Below are positions 55,927-64,000 of a stretch of 64,000 nucleotides of DNA, piece by piece (position 1 is the first letter of the stretch; the number at the start of each line of letters is the position of its first letter). The stretch is from Granulicella mallensis MP5ACTX8 (lineage in GTDB: Bacteria > Acidobacteriota > Terriglobia > Terriglobales > Acidobacteriaceae). The notes below the pieces were generated by a model that was not told the origin of the DNA, searched no databases, and saw only the letters and a list, made by a program, of their open reading frames with translations. Made by a program: the position numbers and the translations under genes. Where the stretch lies: contig NC_016631.1 of NCBI RefSeq assembly GCF_000178955.2, forward strand, positions 2,232,001 to 2,296,000, written 5' to 3'.

Positions 55927-57605
55927 ACGCAAGCGTTGCCGAGATCGACCTTCAGCTTCGAGACGAGTTTCGCCGGCATCTTGGCGAATACGGCATAGAG
56001 TGGACGGCGATAGATCCGGTGCTCGCCGTGATGTTTCGCACGCTTGCGCATCAGATCGGTTCCATCACCTCGAATACCAACGCCTTGCGTGCCGCGCTAC
56101 TGGGCGAACTGCTCGACGGATTGAACCTCGATCGCCGCTTTGCACAGCCGTCGCAAACCATCGTTGCCTACCGCTGCGAGCAGGAGTCCGCGGAGATCGC
56201 CGCGGGAACCGAGCTGATTGGAAAGCCCGAGAAGGGGGGCAGCAGCAGCTTCCTGGCCGACTATGGAATTTCTGTCTCGCCGGCTCGTATCGCCGGGGTA
56301 TTTGTCTACGAGAAAGAATCGCTGCGGCTGTTGAGCGGCATGGCACTACCTGAGGAAACAGCCCTTGCCGAGCCGAGTTATGACGCGGCGCCGGCGCGTC
56401 TCGGTAGCTTCCCATGCATTTATATCGCCATCGAGAACCTGGCGCCGTCGCACCTCTCCCGGCATGGGCTCTTTCTGCAGATCAGCCCGGATGCCGCTTT
56501 GCTGCATGCGCAGCTTCGGCGCGAGAACTGGTGTTTCGCATCTTCCTCGGGGCGCTTCACTGAGCGAGGTCTCATGCGGCCGAGCCCGCTCAATGGAGGA
56601 CAGCTTCGTTTTGACTGGTTGCTGAATTCAGGCAGGAGTGTTCCTGAAGCAAGCAGCAATGACGAAATCCCTACGCTGCCGGGGGGCTTCTGGCAGGGAC
56701 GATGCTTCGTGCTTCCGCAGGTTCCTGCCGACAATGATTTTTCCTGCCGTCAGCCGCTTGGCATGGAAGCTCCGTTGCGGCAGATCTTTCGGCGTTATGC
56801 GCTCTTCGACAAGCCTCGGGCGTGGCTGCGAATCCGGCTCGATCCGCGCATCGAGCCGCTCCATACTTCCCTGACAGCAGCTCACCTGCACGCGCAAAGC
56901 GCTTCGAACGTGCAACTCCTGCATCAGACGGTTCGTTTTGCTGAGAACGGGACTACGATTCCGCTGAATCCCGAAGGTCGGAGCAAGTTGTTTCTGGTCT
57001 CCGGGATGAGCATTGCAGGTGAAAGTGGCTCGACCTATCTGCCTGAGTATGGGCAAGGCGTGCACGCAGGAGCTGGCCGCTATCGCCTGGACCAGCAGCG
57101 GATCACCTTGACGCCCGGAAAGATGGAGGACGGTCAACCCGAGAGCTATGCCAATGTGAGGCTTTGGATGACCGAGGGTCGTGAAGGCAATGGCATGGGG
57201 GCGGCGCGTCTGAACAGCTTTGCCAAGCCCACTTGGACCTCCGGGCTGTTTGTTGCGAATCTGACTTCCAGTGCAGGAGGCACGGATGGGGAAGCGTTGC
57301 ACGTTGCCAGGCGTCGCTTTGCAGAGGTGCTTCTTTCGCGCGAGCGGCTCCTTACCCGCACGGATCTGGAGACCGCTGTACGCTCCTTCGATACCCGTAT
57401 TAGCGCAGTCGACGTAACACCCCGTACCGTGCGCGGTCTCCGCGGTGGCCTGCGGAGGGTCTATCACCTTTCGCTTCATGCGGAGCGGGAGCGCTTCGTA
57501 GAGGGTGAAGAAGAGTCCCGGATCATGCTTGTGGAACTACGCTCCTTTCTGGCGGAGCGCGTGCCGCTGGACGTGGAACTGAGCATGGAGCTTGCGTGGG
57601 CATGA
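55923..57605 (+). CDS. tssF: TssF-like baseplate wedge protein
   Basis: 560 residues from GTG 55923, which overlaps the preceding stop. The N-terminus (DLQLRDEFRRHLGEYGIEWT; DGLNLDRRFAQPSQTIVAY) and the C-terminal end (VDVTPRTVRGLRGGLRRVYH, then LRSFLAERVPLDVELSM) match the layout of TssF/VasA. Size is close to the family's 580-620. TssF pairs with TssG and TssK to form the wedge. Diverged from proteobacterial TssF, identification rests on motif plus gene order. Confidence 0.78.
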   Translation: MNASVAEIDLQLRDEFRRHLGEYGIEWTAIDPVLAVMFRTLAHQIGSITSNTNALRAALLGELLDGLNLDRRFAQPSQTIVAYRCEQESAEIAAGTELIGKPEKGGSSSFLADYGISVSPARIAGVFVYEKESLRLLSGMALPEETALAEPSYDAAPARLGSFPCIYIAIENLAPSHLSRHGLFLQISPDAALLHAQLRRENWCFASSSGRFTERGLMRPSPLNGGQLRFDWLLNSGRSVPEASSNDEIPTLPGGFWQGRCFVLPQVPADNDFSCRQPLGMEAPLRQIFRRYALFDKPRAWLRIRLDPRIEPLHTSLTAAHLHAQSASNVQLLHQTVRFAENGTTIPLNPEGRSKLFLVSGMSIAGESGSTYLPEYGQGVHAGAGRYRLDQQRITLTPGKMEDGQPESYANVRLWMTEGREGNGMGAARLNSFAKPTWTSGLFVANLTSSAGGTDGEALHVARRRFAEVLLSRERLLTRTDLETAVRSFDTRISAVDVTPRTVRGLRGGLRRVYHLSLHAERERFVEGEEESRIMLVELRSFLAERVPLDVELSMELAWA

Positions 57606-58501
57606 TTCCTGCAAGCATCGTCATGCCGGACTTTCAGACCCCGACCGCGGGTTTTGCGCACTCGGTCGATTCGGCGCTTCTTGTGTTGGAACGGCTCGGT
57701 GTCCCCGACGCACGCATCACGTTGCTGATGGCTGGTGCCGGGCGGCCGGACCTCACTGTGGTGAAGCAGTCGCCGCCACCGGGAACACCCTTGCTTTCGA
57801 CCACGCGCGTCGCGCTTTCTATCGCCGGCTTCGGGTTCTTTCATGCCTTGCCGCTGTCGATGCGCGAGTCCGGCACCGAACATGAGATGGGCACCCGAGA
57901 GATCTGCCGCGCCTTCGACAGCCCGGTTGAAAAGCTGGCCCGCTGGTTCCGGGCTGGCGCGCCGATGTTTGCCTTTTCAGAGCAGCATCCCGAGACCTGC
58001 CTGCCATGGCTGGCGCTGTTTGGGATCGACGCGTCGCGCTGGCCGGAAGACCTGTGGTTTCGCCTGTCGCTTCTGATGCCTGCGCTGGCGCGGCTCGGTG
58101 GCCGCCAAAGCGGCATCAAGCTGACCATGCACCTGCTGTTCGATCTGCCCCTGCATTCCGTCGAGAGTTTTCCCACGTACCGAAGCTATGGCCAGATCTC
58201 AGGGCTGGGCGAGCGCTCCAGCCGGCTTGGCGAGGATTGGATTGCGGGCGATGGCATGCGGGATGTGGACGGGATCAGGTTACGCCTGGGCCCCGTGCCG
58301 CTCGTGCGATACAGGTACTTCCAGGACAGCATCGGCAGCGAATTGCTCAGGATGGCGTGCGGCCTTTGCCTTAGCGCCTATCAGGACTACAAAATTGCCT
58401 GGCTCATCGAAGACCAGAACCTTATTCCCGTGCTTGGGGATGAGATGAAGAACGGCAGGCTCGGCGTCAACTTCCACCTAGGGAGAGGGATGAAATCATG
58501 A
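57602..58501 (+). CDS. tssG: TssG-like baseplate wedge protein
   Basis: 299 residues from ATG 57602 (ATGA overlap with tssF). Family marks: the middle region LARWFRAGAPMFAFSEQHP and the C-terminal SRLGEDWIAGDGMRDVDGIR followed by LRLGPVP, the typical TssG SxLG.D...G....D..G..R..LGP. Normal length about 300-340. Works with TssF as the clamp around the baseplate hub. Confidence 0.85.
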   Translation: MIPASIVMPDFQTPTAGFAHSVDSALLVLERLGVPDARITLLMAGAGRPDLTVVKQSPPPGTPLLSTTRVALSIAGFGFFHALPLSMRESGTEHEMGTREICRAFDSPVEKLARWFRAGAPMFAFSEQHPETCLPWLALFGIDASRWPEDLWFRLSLLMPALARLGGRQSGIKLTMHLLFDLPLHSVESFPTYRSYGQISGLGERSSRLGEDWIAGDGMRDVDGIRLRLGPVPLVRYRYFQDSIGSELLRMACGLCLSAYQDYKIAWLIEDQNLIPVLGDEMKNGRLGVNFHLGRGMKS

Positions 58502-60171
58502 ATTCACAAGAAACATATAAGCCGGCGGTGAACTGGGAGTTCGGAATGCTGGTTACTCCCGAGCATTTCGTCAGGCAGGAACGCTTTCATGAAGCCTCTC
58601 TGCTTTGGATGCTTCGGTATACCTCCAAGGATTTCGGGCTGGTGGGCGGAGGCCTGCGGCTGCCTGAAGCGCTAAGCGGGGTTGGCCGCCACGACCCCAT
58701 CGTTCAGATCACCCAGGATGAGGAATCTCTGCAGATCACGGTGTCGCAGTGCCGCGGGCTTACGCCATCCGGAACGCCCGTCGAGATCACACCCGAGACA
58801 GCGGTAACGCGGCGCTTTGCATTATCCGATCTGGGTGGCAAAAAGCAACTTCGTATCTACCTGCTGGTTCCACCTCACGAGTACGTCGCTGTCGACGGGG
58901 CGGCAGACGAGCACAATCCGCAGATGCAGACCGAACGGGTGCGTTCCTGCAAGCTGACCCTGGAGCCGCACGGAGAAGCTCTGGATCACGCCCTGATGGT
59001 GGGTGCATTGAGACTTCGCGATCAGGGGCTTGCCTATGAGATCGATTCCCGGTTTTTCCCGCCATGTCTGCACATGGGCGCATTGAGCGAACTGACCGTA
59101 AGCTGGCGTTCCATGGTTGATCTGCTGGCTGTGTTATCCGGACGCTTCATGCAATTGCATCGCGCCATGCAGGAATACATCGAGATGGCGCGCGAGCGTG
59201 GCATCGATAGCCGGTTGGATGACGAGACGCTGATCTTCGTGCGTTCCGTCATTCCACTGCTCGATGACAGCCTGGAAGAATGCCTGGACATCACGCAATC
59301 TCCCGGGCGATTTCTCGGCCACCTGCGCAAGCTTACGCACGGCGCGGCGCTGCATCTGAGCCTGAGTCCACCGGTAAGGCAGTACTTCGACGCTCTGCGG
59401 AGCGGTGGAGAAGCGGAGTTTGCGCCTGCACTCGATCGTCTGACCCAGATCCTGCAAGCAGACCGGCGTCGATGGCAGTCGGATGACCTCGCTAAGGAGT
59501 TGCAAAATGCAGAGCGCGCGCTTCGCGGCATTGAAGTGCTGGAGCGAGCATTGGAAGGCAAGTACATCGACTTCCGTGTCAGCCCCATGCTCGAAAGCAT
59601 GAACTTCTTCTTCGACCGCGGAGGAAGTGCTCTCTACAAGCTCGCCGCCAAGCCTGCGCGGCTACAGGGCTTCGGAGACCAGATGACGTTTTACTTTGCC
59701 AATATTCGACTCGAAGGGCGCGAAAAGTACCGGCTGATTTTGACGGCTCATGCGGCGGGTAGCTTTGACTCACAGGAGCAGATTCCCGTGGAACTGGGGA
59801 TGAATGAGGGCAGCGGAACGCGCCGCGCGCCGCTGCACGGTGTCGCATCCGTACGCACTGAAGGCCAGAACAATGTTGAGTTCGATTTCGACGCGCCAGA
59901 GGTGCAAACCATCGTCGATCTGCGCGTTACCGTTCCATCGCGTTTTCCGGTCAGCGGCGTTCTTCTCTTCGTGAGGCACCGGTTCTATATGGGTGAAGCT
60001 CCAGAGACGAAGGCGGAAGCGCCTCGCGAAGAACTGGCGACTGCGTTCCGCCCGCCGTTACAGCCAGGAGGCCCGCCGGTCAATAACCGGCCCTCCAGCG
60101 TGGCAAGGAAAGAGGAGCAGTATATCGATGCGCCTATAGCCGGAACTCGTCGGCGCAGGTTGGAAGAATAG
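58498..60171 (+). CDS. tssK: TssK-like baseplate protein
   Basis: 557 residues, overlapping tssG by ATGA. The N-terminus VNWEFGMLVTPEHFVRQERF is a diagnostic TssK start (W..GM...P.HF...). The helical middle (DLLAVLSGRFMQLHRAMQEY) and head domain follow; the C-terminal 60 residues are Pro/Arg-rich and longer than in the common 445-residue TssK. TssK normally links baseplate and TssL/TssM; those are missing here, so its head must contact another envelope protein. Confidence 0.85.
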   Translation: MNSQETYKPAVNWEFGMLVTPEHFVRQERFHEASLLWMLRYTSKDFGLVGGGLRLPEALSGVGRHDPIVQITQDEESLQITVSQCRGLTPSGTPVEITPETAVTRRFALSDLGGKKQLRIYLLVPPHEYVAVDGAADEHNPQMQTERVRSCKLTLEPHGEALDHALMVGALRLRDQGLAYEIDSRFFPPCLHMGALSELTVSWRSMVDLLAVLSGRFMQLHRAMQEYIEMARERGIDSRLDDETLIFVRSVIPLLDDSLEECLDITQSPGRFLGHLRKLTHGAALHLSLSPPVRQYFDALRSGGEAEFAPALDRLTQILQADRRRWQSDDLAKELQNAERALRGIEVLERALEGKYIDFRVSPMLESMNFFFDRGGSALYKLAAKPARLQGFGDQMTFYFANIRLEGREKYRLILTAHAAGSFDSQEQIPVELGMNEGSGTRRAPLHGVASVRTEGQNNVEFDFDAPEVQTIVDLRVTVPSRFPVSGVLLFVRHRFYMGEAPETKAEAPREELATAFRPPLQPGGPPVNNRPSSVARKEEQYIDAPIAGTRRRRLEE

Positions 60172-60183
60172 GAGAAGCGAACG

Positions 60184-60267
60184 GTGGCTTCCTCGCTCGA
60201 TAACCTAGGGCCCCTTCTGGAAGATGCGGACATGCGCAGGGAAGTAAAGGCATTCGAAGATGCGTAA
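60184..60267 (+). CDS. Possible 27-residue small protein overlapping the DUF1080-FHA start
   Basis: GTG at 60184 with AGGAG about 10 bases upstream opens MASSLDNLGPLLEDADMRRE with a short end KAFEDA, stop TAA at 60265. It overlaps the next ATG (60260) by eight bases, the way other genes in this operon do. Acidic and helical. It may be a real small protein or only a coupling leader for the downstream gene. Confidence 0.45.
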   Translation: MASSLDNLGPLLEDADMRREVKAFEDA

Positions 60268-62365
60268 GCTAAAGTGGTTTTCAGGGGCTCTGCTCGTTCT
60301 TGCGTCAACTCCTGCGTTGTGGTCCGCCGGCAGAGACCAGGATCCAGCATCGGGATGGATCAGGCTCTTTAACGGCACCGACCGATTTGGTTGGGTAGCG
60401 CCTGCGGGCAATTGGAAGATCACCGACTCCGCGCTCGTCGCAGATGGCACGAGCGCGTCGCGAATCTACTCCGATCTACCCTTCGCGGACTTCATCTTGC
60501 GGTTTGATGCCCGAATCACCGGAGGGCCCGCCGACGTTGTTGTTCGTCTTGACCCGGAGAGTAAGCCCGCGCAGCCGGGGATTCACATCGGGCTAACGGA
60601 TGGATCGCTTGAAGGTCAGCATGGCAATGCTTCGCTGACCGCCGGAGCGCAGAGTTGGCGTCAGTTTGAGATCAGAGCTGAAGGCGACCAGCTAAGCGCC
60701 ACCATCAATGGAATGCCCGTCGCTGCAGAGACCGACGGGAAGAGTCGAATTGGAGCCATTCAGTTCGAAGTACCGAAAGGGAGCCGGCTCGAAGTGCGCT
60801 CGGTGTGGCTCAAGCCCATTTCGCTCAATAACCTTTACAACGGTACCAATCTCGACGGATGGCGTGCCGTGAACCCAAAGGAGCCTGAGAAAAAGAGCGG
60901 TGGTGTTCACCTTCCAAATCCCTTTGGTAAATCGAAGCCGCCGAAGGTCGCCCACTGGTCGGGTGACGGAGCCATTCGCGGCACCGGTGGTGAAGGGCAG
61001 CTTGAGACCGTTCAGACATTCCAGGACTTTCTGCTGCAGATGAGCGCGAAGGTGACAGGCAGCCAGCATGGCGGCATTGCTTTGGCAGAGCTGCTCTCTC
61101 GTGGTTCCGCAGGTCAATACGCCTCTGGCTACGCTGTCGACCTGGCGCTCTCCGGCGCAGAGAAAGCTGTTGCGCCCGGTAGTCTTCTCTCTCCTGAGAA
61201 GGTGAGAATGCCCGGGACGGTCGCTGATGGTGTGCATCCGTTCACTGTGATCAACCGGGGACGTCGCTTTGCAATGTGGGTCGATGGTCATGAGGTGATG
61301 GATGATTACGATTCGCGGGCGGAGGGCACGTATCACGCAACAGCGGGGCCGCTCAGCATCCTTGTGGGCAACGAACATGCCTCCGTCGAGCTGACTGGCG
61401 TGTTTGCCGCTACGCTTCCGCAGGGCCCGCAACCGGCTCCCGCCCCAACCGCGTCGCCTGCTCCGGCGCCTGTGGCGGCTGTCACTCCGCAACAAACCGC
61501 TACCGCGGCAACAACGGTTCCGGCTTTCAACCTGCCGCCCATGCCCGGACAATCTCCCGAGGACAAGGCACGGGCCGAGCAGGTCCGCACCCTTACTGTG
61601 CAGGCCCTCGAGACGCAGAGCCCGGAAGAGGCGGTACGCATCAACAAGCAGATCCTGACGCTCGATCCGAGTGATATGCCTGCACAGCAACGATTGGATA
61701 AAGCCCAGGCCAGACTAGATACGCAGTCGGAGATTCAGGAGCATGTTCTGCAGTTGCGTCTGGATTCCAATTCGAAGCTTGAGCAGAATGTTGAACGTCG
61801 CGATGCGCTCATGCAGCAGGTGCAGGATGCGCTCCTCCATGGCAAGACCAACGAGGCGCGTGACCGCCTCAATGATGCCGAGCGATTGGGAGCGAAGGGG
61901 CCTGAAGTCGATCATCTGAATGGGATCATTCATCAACGTATCCGCAATCGCATCCTGCTTTGGAGCTGCCTCGGCACAGCCGCCGTGCTCGCCTTGATTG
62001 CTGGTGTGATGGCTGCACGCCGCCGCCGCCAGGTTGTCGTCGGTTATTTGCTGGCGCTCGACGGCGTTGAAAAGGGACGCCGCTACCTTCTCAATCAGGA
62101 AGTGACGCACGTTGGTGGCGTAGCCATGGATACAGGCAAGAAGAACGAGGTGGTCGTGCGCGACCCGGACCGCCTCGTGTCGCGTTTTCACCTTGAAGTG
62201 CATAAGCGGAAAAACCTGTATTACGTCATCGACCTGGACAGCTCGAATGGCACGTACCTGAACGGTCGCAGGCTTCCTGCGGGGGCGGCGACCCGTCTGC
62301 GCTCCGGAGATCGGTTGGCGCTCGCCAACGCCGTATCCTTCACGCTGCAGCTCAGTAAAAGCTGA
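60260..62365 (+). CDS. Signal-peptide DUF1080 (two copies)-transmembrane-FHA protein
   Basis: 701 residues. Signal peptide MRKLKWFSGALLVLASTPAL. Two concanavalin-like DUF1080 modules follow (GWIRLFNGTDRFGWV near 34-195; NNLYNGTNLDGWRAVNPKEP near 194-385), a Pro/Ala linker and a helical segment, then a membrane helix near 565-588 (ILLWSCLGTAAVLALIAGVM). The C-terminal cytoplasmic domain is FHA: THVGGVAMDTGKKNEVVVRD, SRFHLEVHKRK, DLDSSNGTYLNGR, all core residues intact. So a carbohydrate-type sensor outside is wired to phosphothreonine binding inside. DUF1080 enzymes act on 3-keto-sugars; whether these copies are active is not clear. Last gene of the island. Confidence 0.85.
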   Translation: MRKLKWFSGALLVLASTPALWSAGRDQDPASGWIRLFNGTDRFGWVAPAGNWKITDSALVADGTSASRIYSDLPFADFILRFDARITGGPADVVVRLDPESKPAQPGIHIGLTDGSLEGQHGNASLTAGAQSWRQFEIRAEGDQLSATINGMPVAAETDGKSRIGAIQFEVPKGSRLEVRSVWLKPISLNNLYNGTNLDGWRAVNPKEPEKKSGGVHLPNPFGKSKPPKVAHWSGDGAIRGTGGEGQLETVQTFQDFLLQMSAKVTGSQHGGIALAELLSRGSAGQYASGYAVDLALSGAEKAVAPGSLLSPEKVRMPGTVADGVHPFTVINRGRRFAMWVDGHEVMDDYDSRAEGTYHATAGPLSILVGNEHASVELTGVFAATLPQGPQPAPAPTASPAPAPVAAVTPQQTATAATTVPAFNLPPMPGQSPEDKARAEQVRTLTVQALETQSPEEAVRINKQILTLDPSDMPAQQRLDKAQARLDTQSEIQEHVLQLRLDSNSKLEQNVERRDALMQQVQDALLHGKTNEARDRLNDAERLGAKGPEVDHLNGIIHQRIRNRILLWSCLGTAAVLALIAGVMAARRRRQVVVGYLLALDGVEKGRRYLLNQEVTHVGGVAMDTGKKNEVVVRDPDRLVSRFHLEVHKRKNLYYVIDLDSSNGTYLNGRRLPAGAATRLRSGDRLALANAVSFTLQLSKS

Positions 62366-62420
62366 GCCCAGCAATAGAACGGGGCTGTGCGTCGAACGCG
62401 ACTACGGCCTCTAGACCAAC

Positions 62421-63275
62421 TTAGATTCGTGAGCGGTACTGGCGCGGCGTGTGACCTGTGATCCGGTGAAACACCTTCGAGAAATGCTGATGTGTACAGA
62501 AGCCGGAAGCGATAGCAATATCGAGCAGGGAATAGCGGAAATTAGTCATCAGGCTCTTCGCAAGATCGATACGCTGCTCGATCACATACTGATGCGGGGT
62601 TTTACCGGAACTTTTTCGGAAGAGCCGCGAGAAATGAGACGTGCTCAGGTCGACTTGCCGCGCCATGTCGCGCAGAATGATCTTTTTATCCAGGTTGGCC
62701 TTTACGTAATCATCCACTCGCTTCATCTGGTAAGGCGCCATTGCCGGGACATGTCCGTTTCGTTTAACCCGTCTCCGGCCAGTTATTGTGGAGACGATGC
62801 AGGCAATTGACTGTTCGATCCCATCCACAAAAAGCTGTCCATGCGGATAGCCTTGTTGGCGTTCGGCTTCAAGGGCATAAAGCAGGGGCGACAATGTCTG
62901 AATGCGATCATCTTCCGCATCCCATTCCGTGTCCTCAGCTTGCATGTCCTCGAGTATCTCGTCATCCAATTCCACGGTCAGGGTGGTGGCTACCGATCTC
63001 CAGCAAATGCTCTGTTCATACTCGCGTTTCTCGACTGTGACAGTCCCCTTGTGACGCAGCGCAGTCTTGAAGGTGTCGGAGCTGCATTTGTACTGGATCT
63101 CATGTGTGTCGAGCGCGAGACTGACCACCTGCTTCGGAATCAATACGCTCGGCCAAAGAGCCGGCTCAATCCGGTGCCGTTCTATGCGTAGCGAAGGAGA
63201 CGGGGAGAGGGCACCCTCCATCTTCAAGTTGAACAGGGGCTTCCATTCACCACTGTGTACTGCCATGATCCGCAT
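62421..63275 (-). CDS. AraC-family transcriptional regulator
   Basis: About 284 residues from ATG 63275; a TTG 15 codons upstream is an alternative. The C-terminal 100 residues contain both AraC helix-turn-helix motifs: ILRDMARQVDLSTSHFSRLF and LLDIAIASGFCTHQHFSKVF, ending in GHTPRQYR. The N-terminal 170 residues are a sensor of no recognised type. It is convergent with the DUF1080-FHA gene, 55 bases apart. It might control the island, though distance from the promoters makes this speculative. Confidence 0.88.
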   Translation of the reverse strand: MRIMAVHSGEWKPLFNLKMEGALSPSPSLRIERHRIEPALWPSVLIPKQVVSLALDTHEIQYKCSSDTFKTALRHKGTVTVEKREYEQSICWRSVATTLTVELDDEILEDMQAEDTEWDAEDDRIQTLSPLLYALEAERQQGYPHGQLFVDGIEQSIACIVSTITGRRRVKRNGHVPAMAPYQMKRVDDYVKANLDKKIILRDMARQVDLSTSHFSRLFRKSSGKTPHQYVIEQRIDLAKSLMTNFRYSLLDIAIASGFCTHQHFSKVFHRITGHTPRQYRSRI

Positions 63276-63653
63276 TGTTGAAGCAAGGGTGGAGTTGAGC
63301 GGAGAAGATGAAAAATGCAACTGGGCCCTCCATCGTGACAGAATCCGAATTCAAAAAAATAGAAGTAGAAACTGCCAGGTAAGTCCCCTCAAGACTAATT
63401 CCAGATTGCGGAGGTCTGTTTGAACAACAGGTAAAACCATTTTATTTCTGATGGAATTTGAATAGAGGTTGAAATTTATCTTTCGATTGCATCAATGGTT
63501 GGCACCTTGTGCGAATCAGAATTTACCAGGACGACACGATACTCAATTGCTTAGAACGGGCAAGAGTCATCGGAGGCTTTTCGTCACTACTAAAGAATGC
63601 TCTCAATATTGAAGTTGACCAGCTATTGCTTTTAGGAAAGGCCTCGCTATTGG
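63276..63653. other. Intergenic region at right end
   Basis: A/T-richer than the rest of the window. Only a 79-codon ORF (63509-63748) with no recognised domain; no supported gene or strong hairpin. Confidence 0.4.
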
Positions 63654-63990
63654 ATGTTGCCTGGAAGCAACGAGAAGCTGATACAAGACACTATCTTTGG
63701 ACACGGGGACGATGGCAGACATGGAAATTTTCACCCATTTGCCTATGAGAGTATTCGTGCTAACAAATATTGGGCGAAACGGCTCGATAAAGTTCACACA
63801 GCTTCGAAGCGAGTCAGGGTCCGCGCGAATTGGCAATGGAAAGAACTCGACTGCTCCAACAGCTCCGATGCACTCCTCATGAACAATTTTTTGTCATCCG
63901 GAGGTGATGACATATGTCAGCGTTCGAGCCCTGCTCGGAATTGAAGCGAACACAGTATCGGAGTTTGGCTTTAGCCTCGCACGCCTCTAA
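63654..63990 (+). pseudogene. C-terminal fragment of a conserved protein, frameshifted by one base near 63877
   Basis: The frame from 63654 reads to NWQWKELDCSNSSDALLMNN; then a one-base shift in the AATTTTTT run restores LLMNIFCHPEVMTYVSVRAL and LGIEANTVSEFGF, stop at 63988. The pattern (ELDCSNSSDALLMNIFC.P) is one I recall from a conserved bacterial hypothetical/PGN_0703-like family; I am not certain. Upstream part of the gene is not seen. Confidence 0.4.
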
Positions 63991-64000
63991 AGGGCAATCG

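Overview
The window looks like part of an Acidobacteriota chromosome (Terriglobus/Granulicella/Edaphobacter type). It carries two very large Oar-type TonB-dependent receptors with carboxypeptidase-regulatory N-termini, an S53 sedolisin, a long FG-GAP/VCBS surface protein, a winged-helix/TPR membrane regulator of CadC type, and many secreted S9, S33 and M14 peptidases. This assignment is inferred from gene content only; there is no rRNA or other phylogenetic marker here.

Left part (1-35.4 kb). A secreted S53 protease (cut by the window edge) and a large FG-GAP protein are read leftward, divergent from a membrane-anchored winged-helix/TPR regulator. At 8.7-10.8 kb there is a gene graveyard: remnants of a LacI regulator, an NAD-epimerase, an MFS transporter and a DUF1624-like membrane protein, around one intact S33 hydrolase. 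At 10.9-31.9 kb lies a peptide and amino-acid scavenging region: SDF symporter, frameshifted threonine synthase, two TonB-dependent receptors, M14 carboxypeptidase, GntR/FCD regulator, a frameshifted S9 peptidase in an apparent operon with the second receptor, and an intact S9 peptidase. A broken tyrosine integrase joined to a decayed lipase-maturation-factor tail sits at 28.4-29.2 kb. A 46-codon PRTRC-E-like gene, a secreted esterase and a YVTN beta-propeller protein follow.

Right part (36.2-62.4 kb). This is an unusual contractile-injection (type VI-like) island. Plus-strand genes encode a Ser/Thr kinase with TPR and PEGA regions, a VgrG spike, a separate spike-extension protein of 74 uninterrupted octapeptides, three proteins of unknown function, an FHA membrane protein, a VWA protein, sheath TssB/TssC, a gp25-like TssE, TssF, TssG, TssK, and a DUF1080-FHA membrane protein. 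I found no TssJ/L/M, ClpV, TssA, PAAR or Hcp. In the middle, on the minus strand, is a tightly overlapping five-gene cassette that reads as a complete ubiquitin-like conjugation pathway: E1 (ThiF/MoeB fold), membrane protein with two tandem RING-like zinc modules, ubiquitin-like protein, E2-like protein with a candidate catalytic cysteine, and a metallophosphoesterase. A 116-bp MITE-like element with 17-bp terminal inverted repeats separates the cassette from the convergent plus-strand genes.

Working model (inference): the kinase, two FHA proteins and the phosphoesterase could form a phospho-switch acting on injector assembly. The envelope-spanning kinase, VWA and FHA proteins may stand in for the missing membrane complex. 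The ubiquitin-like cassette may tag injector parts or cargo. After the island come an AraC regulator and, at the right edge, another frameshifted fragment.
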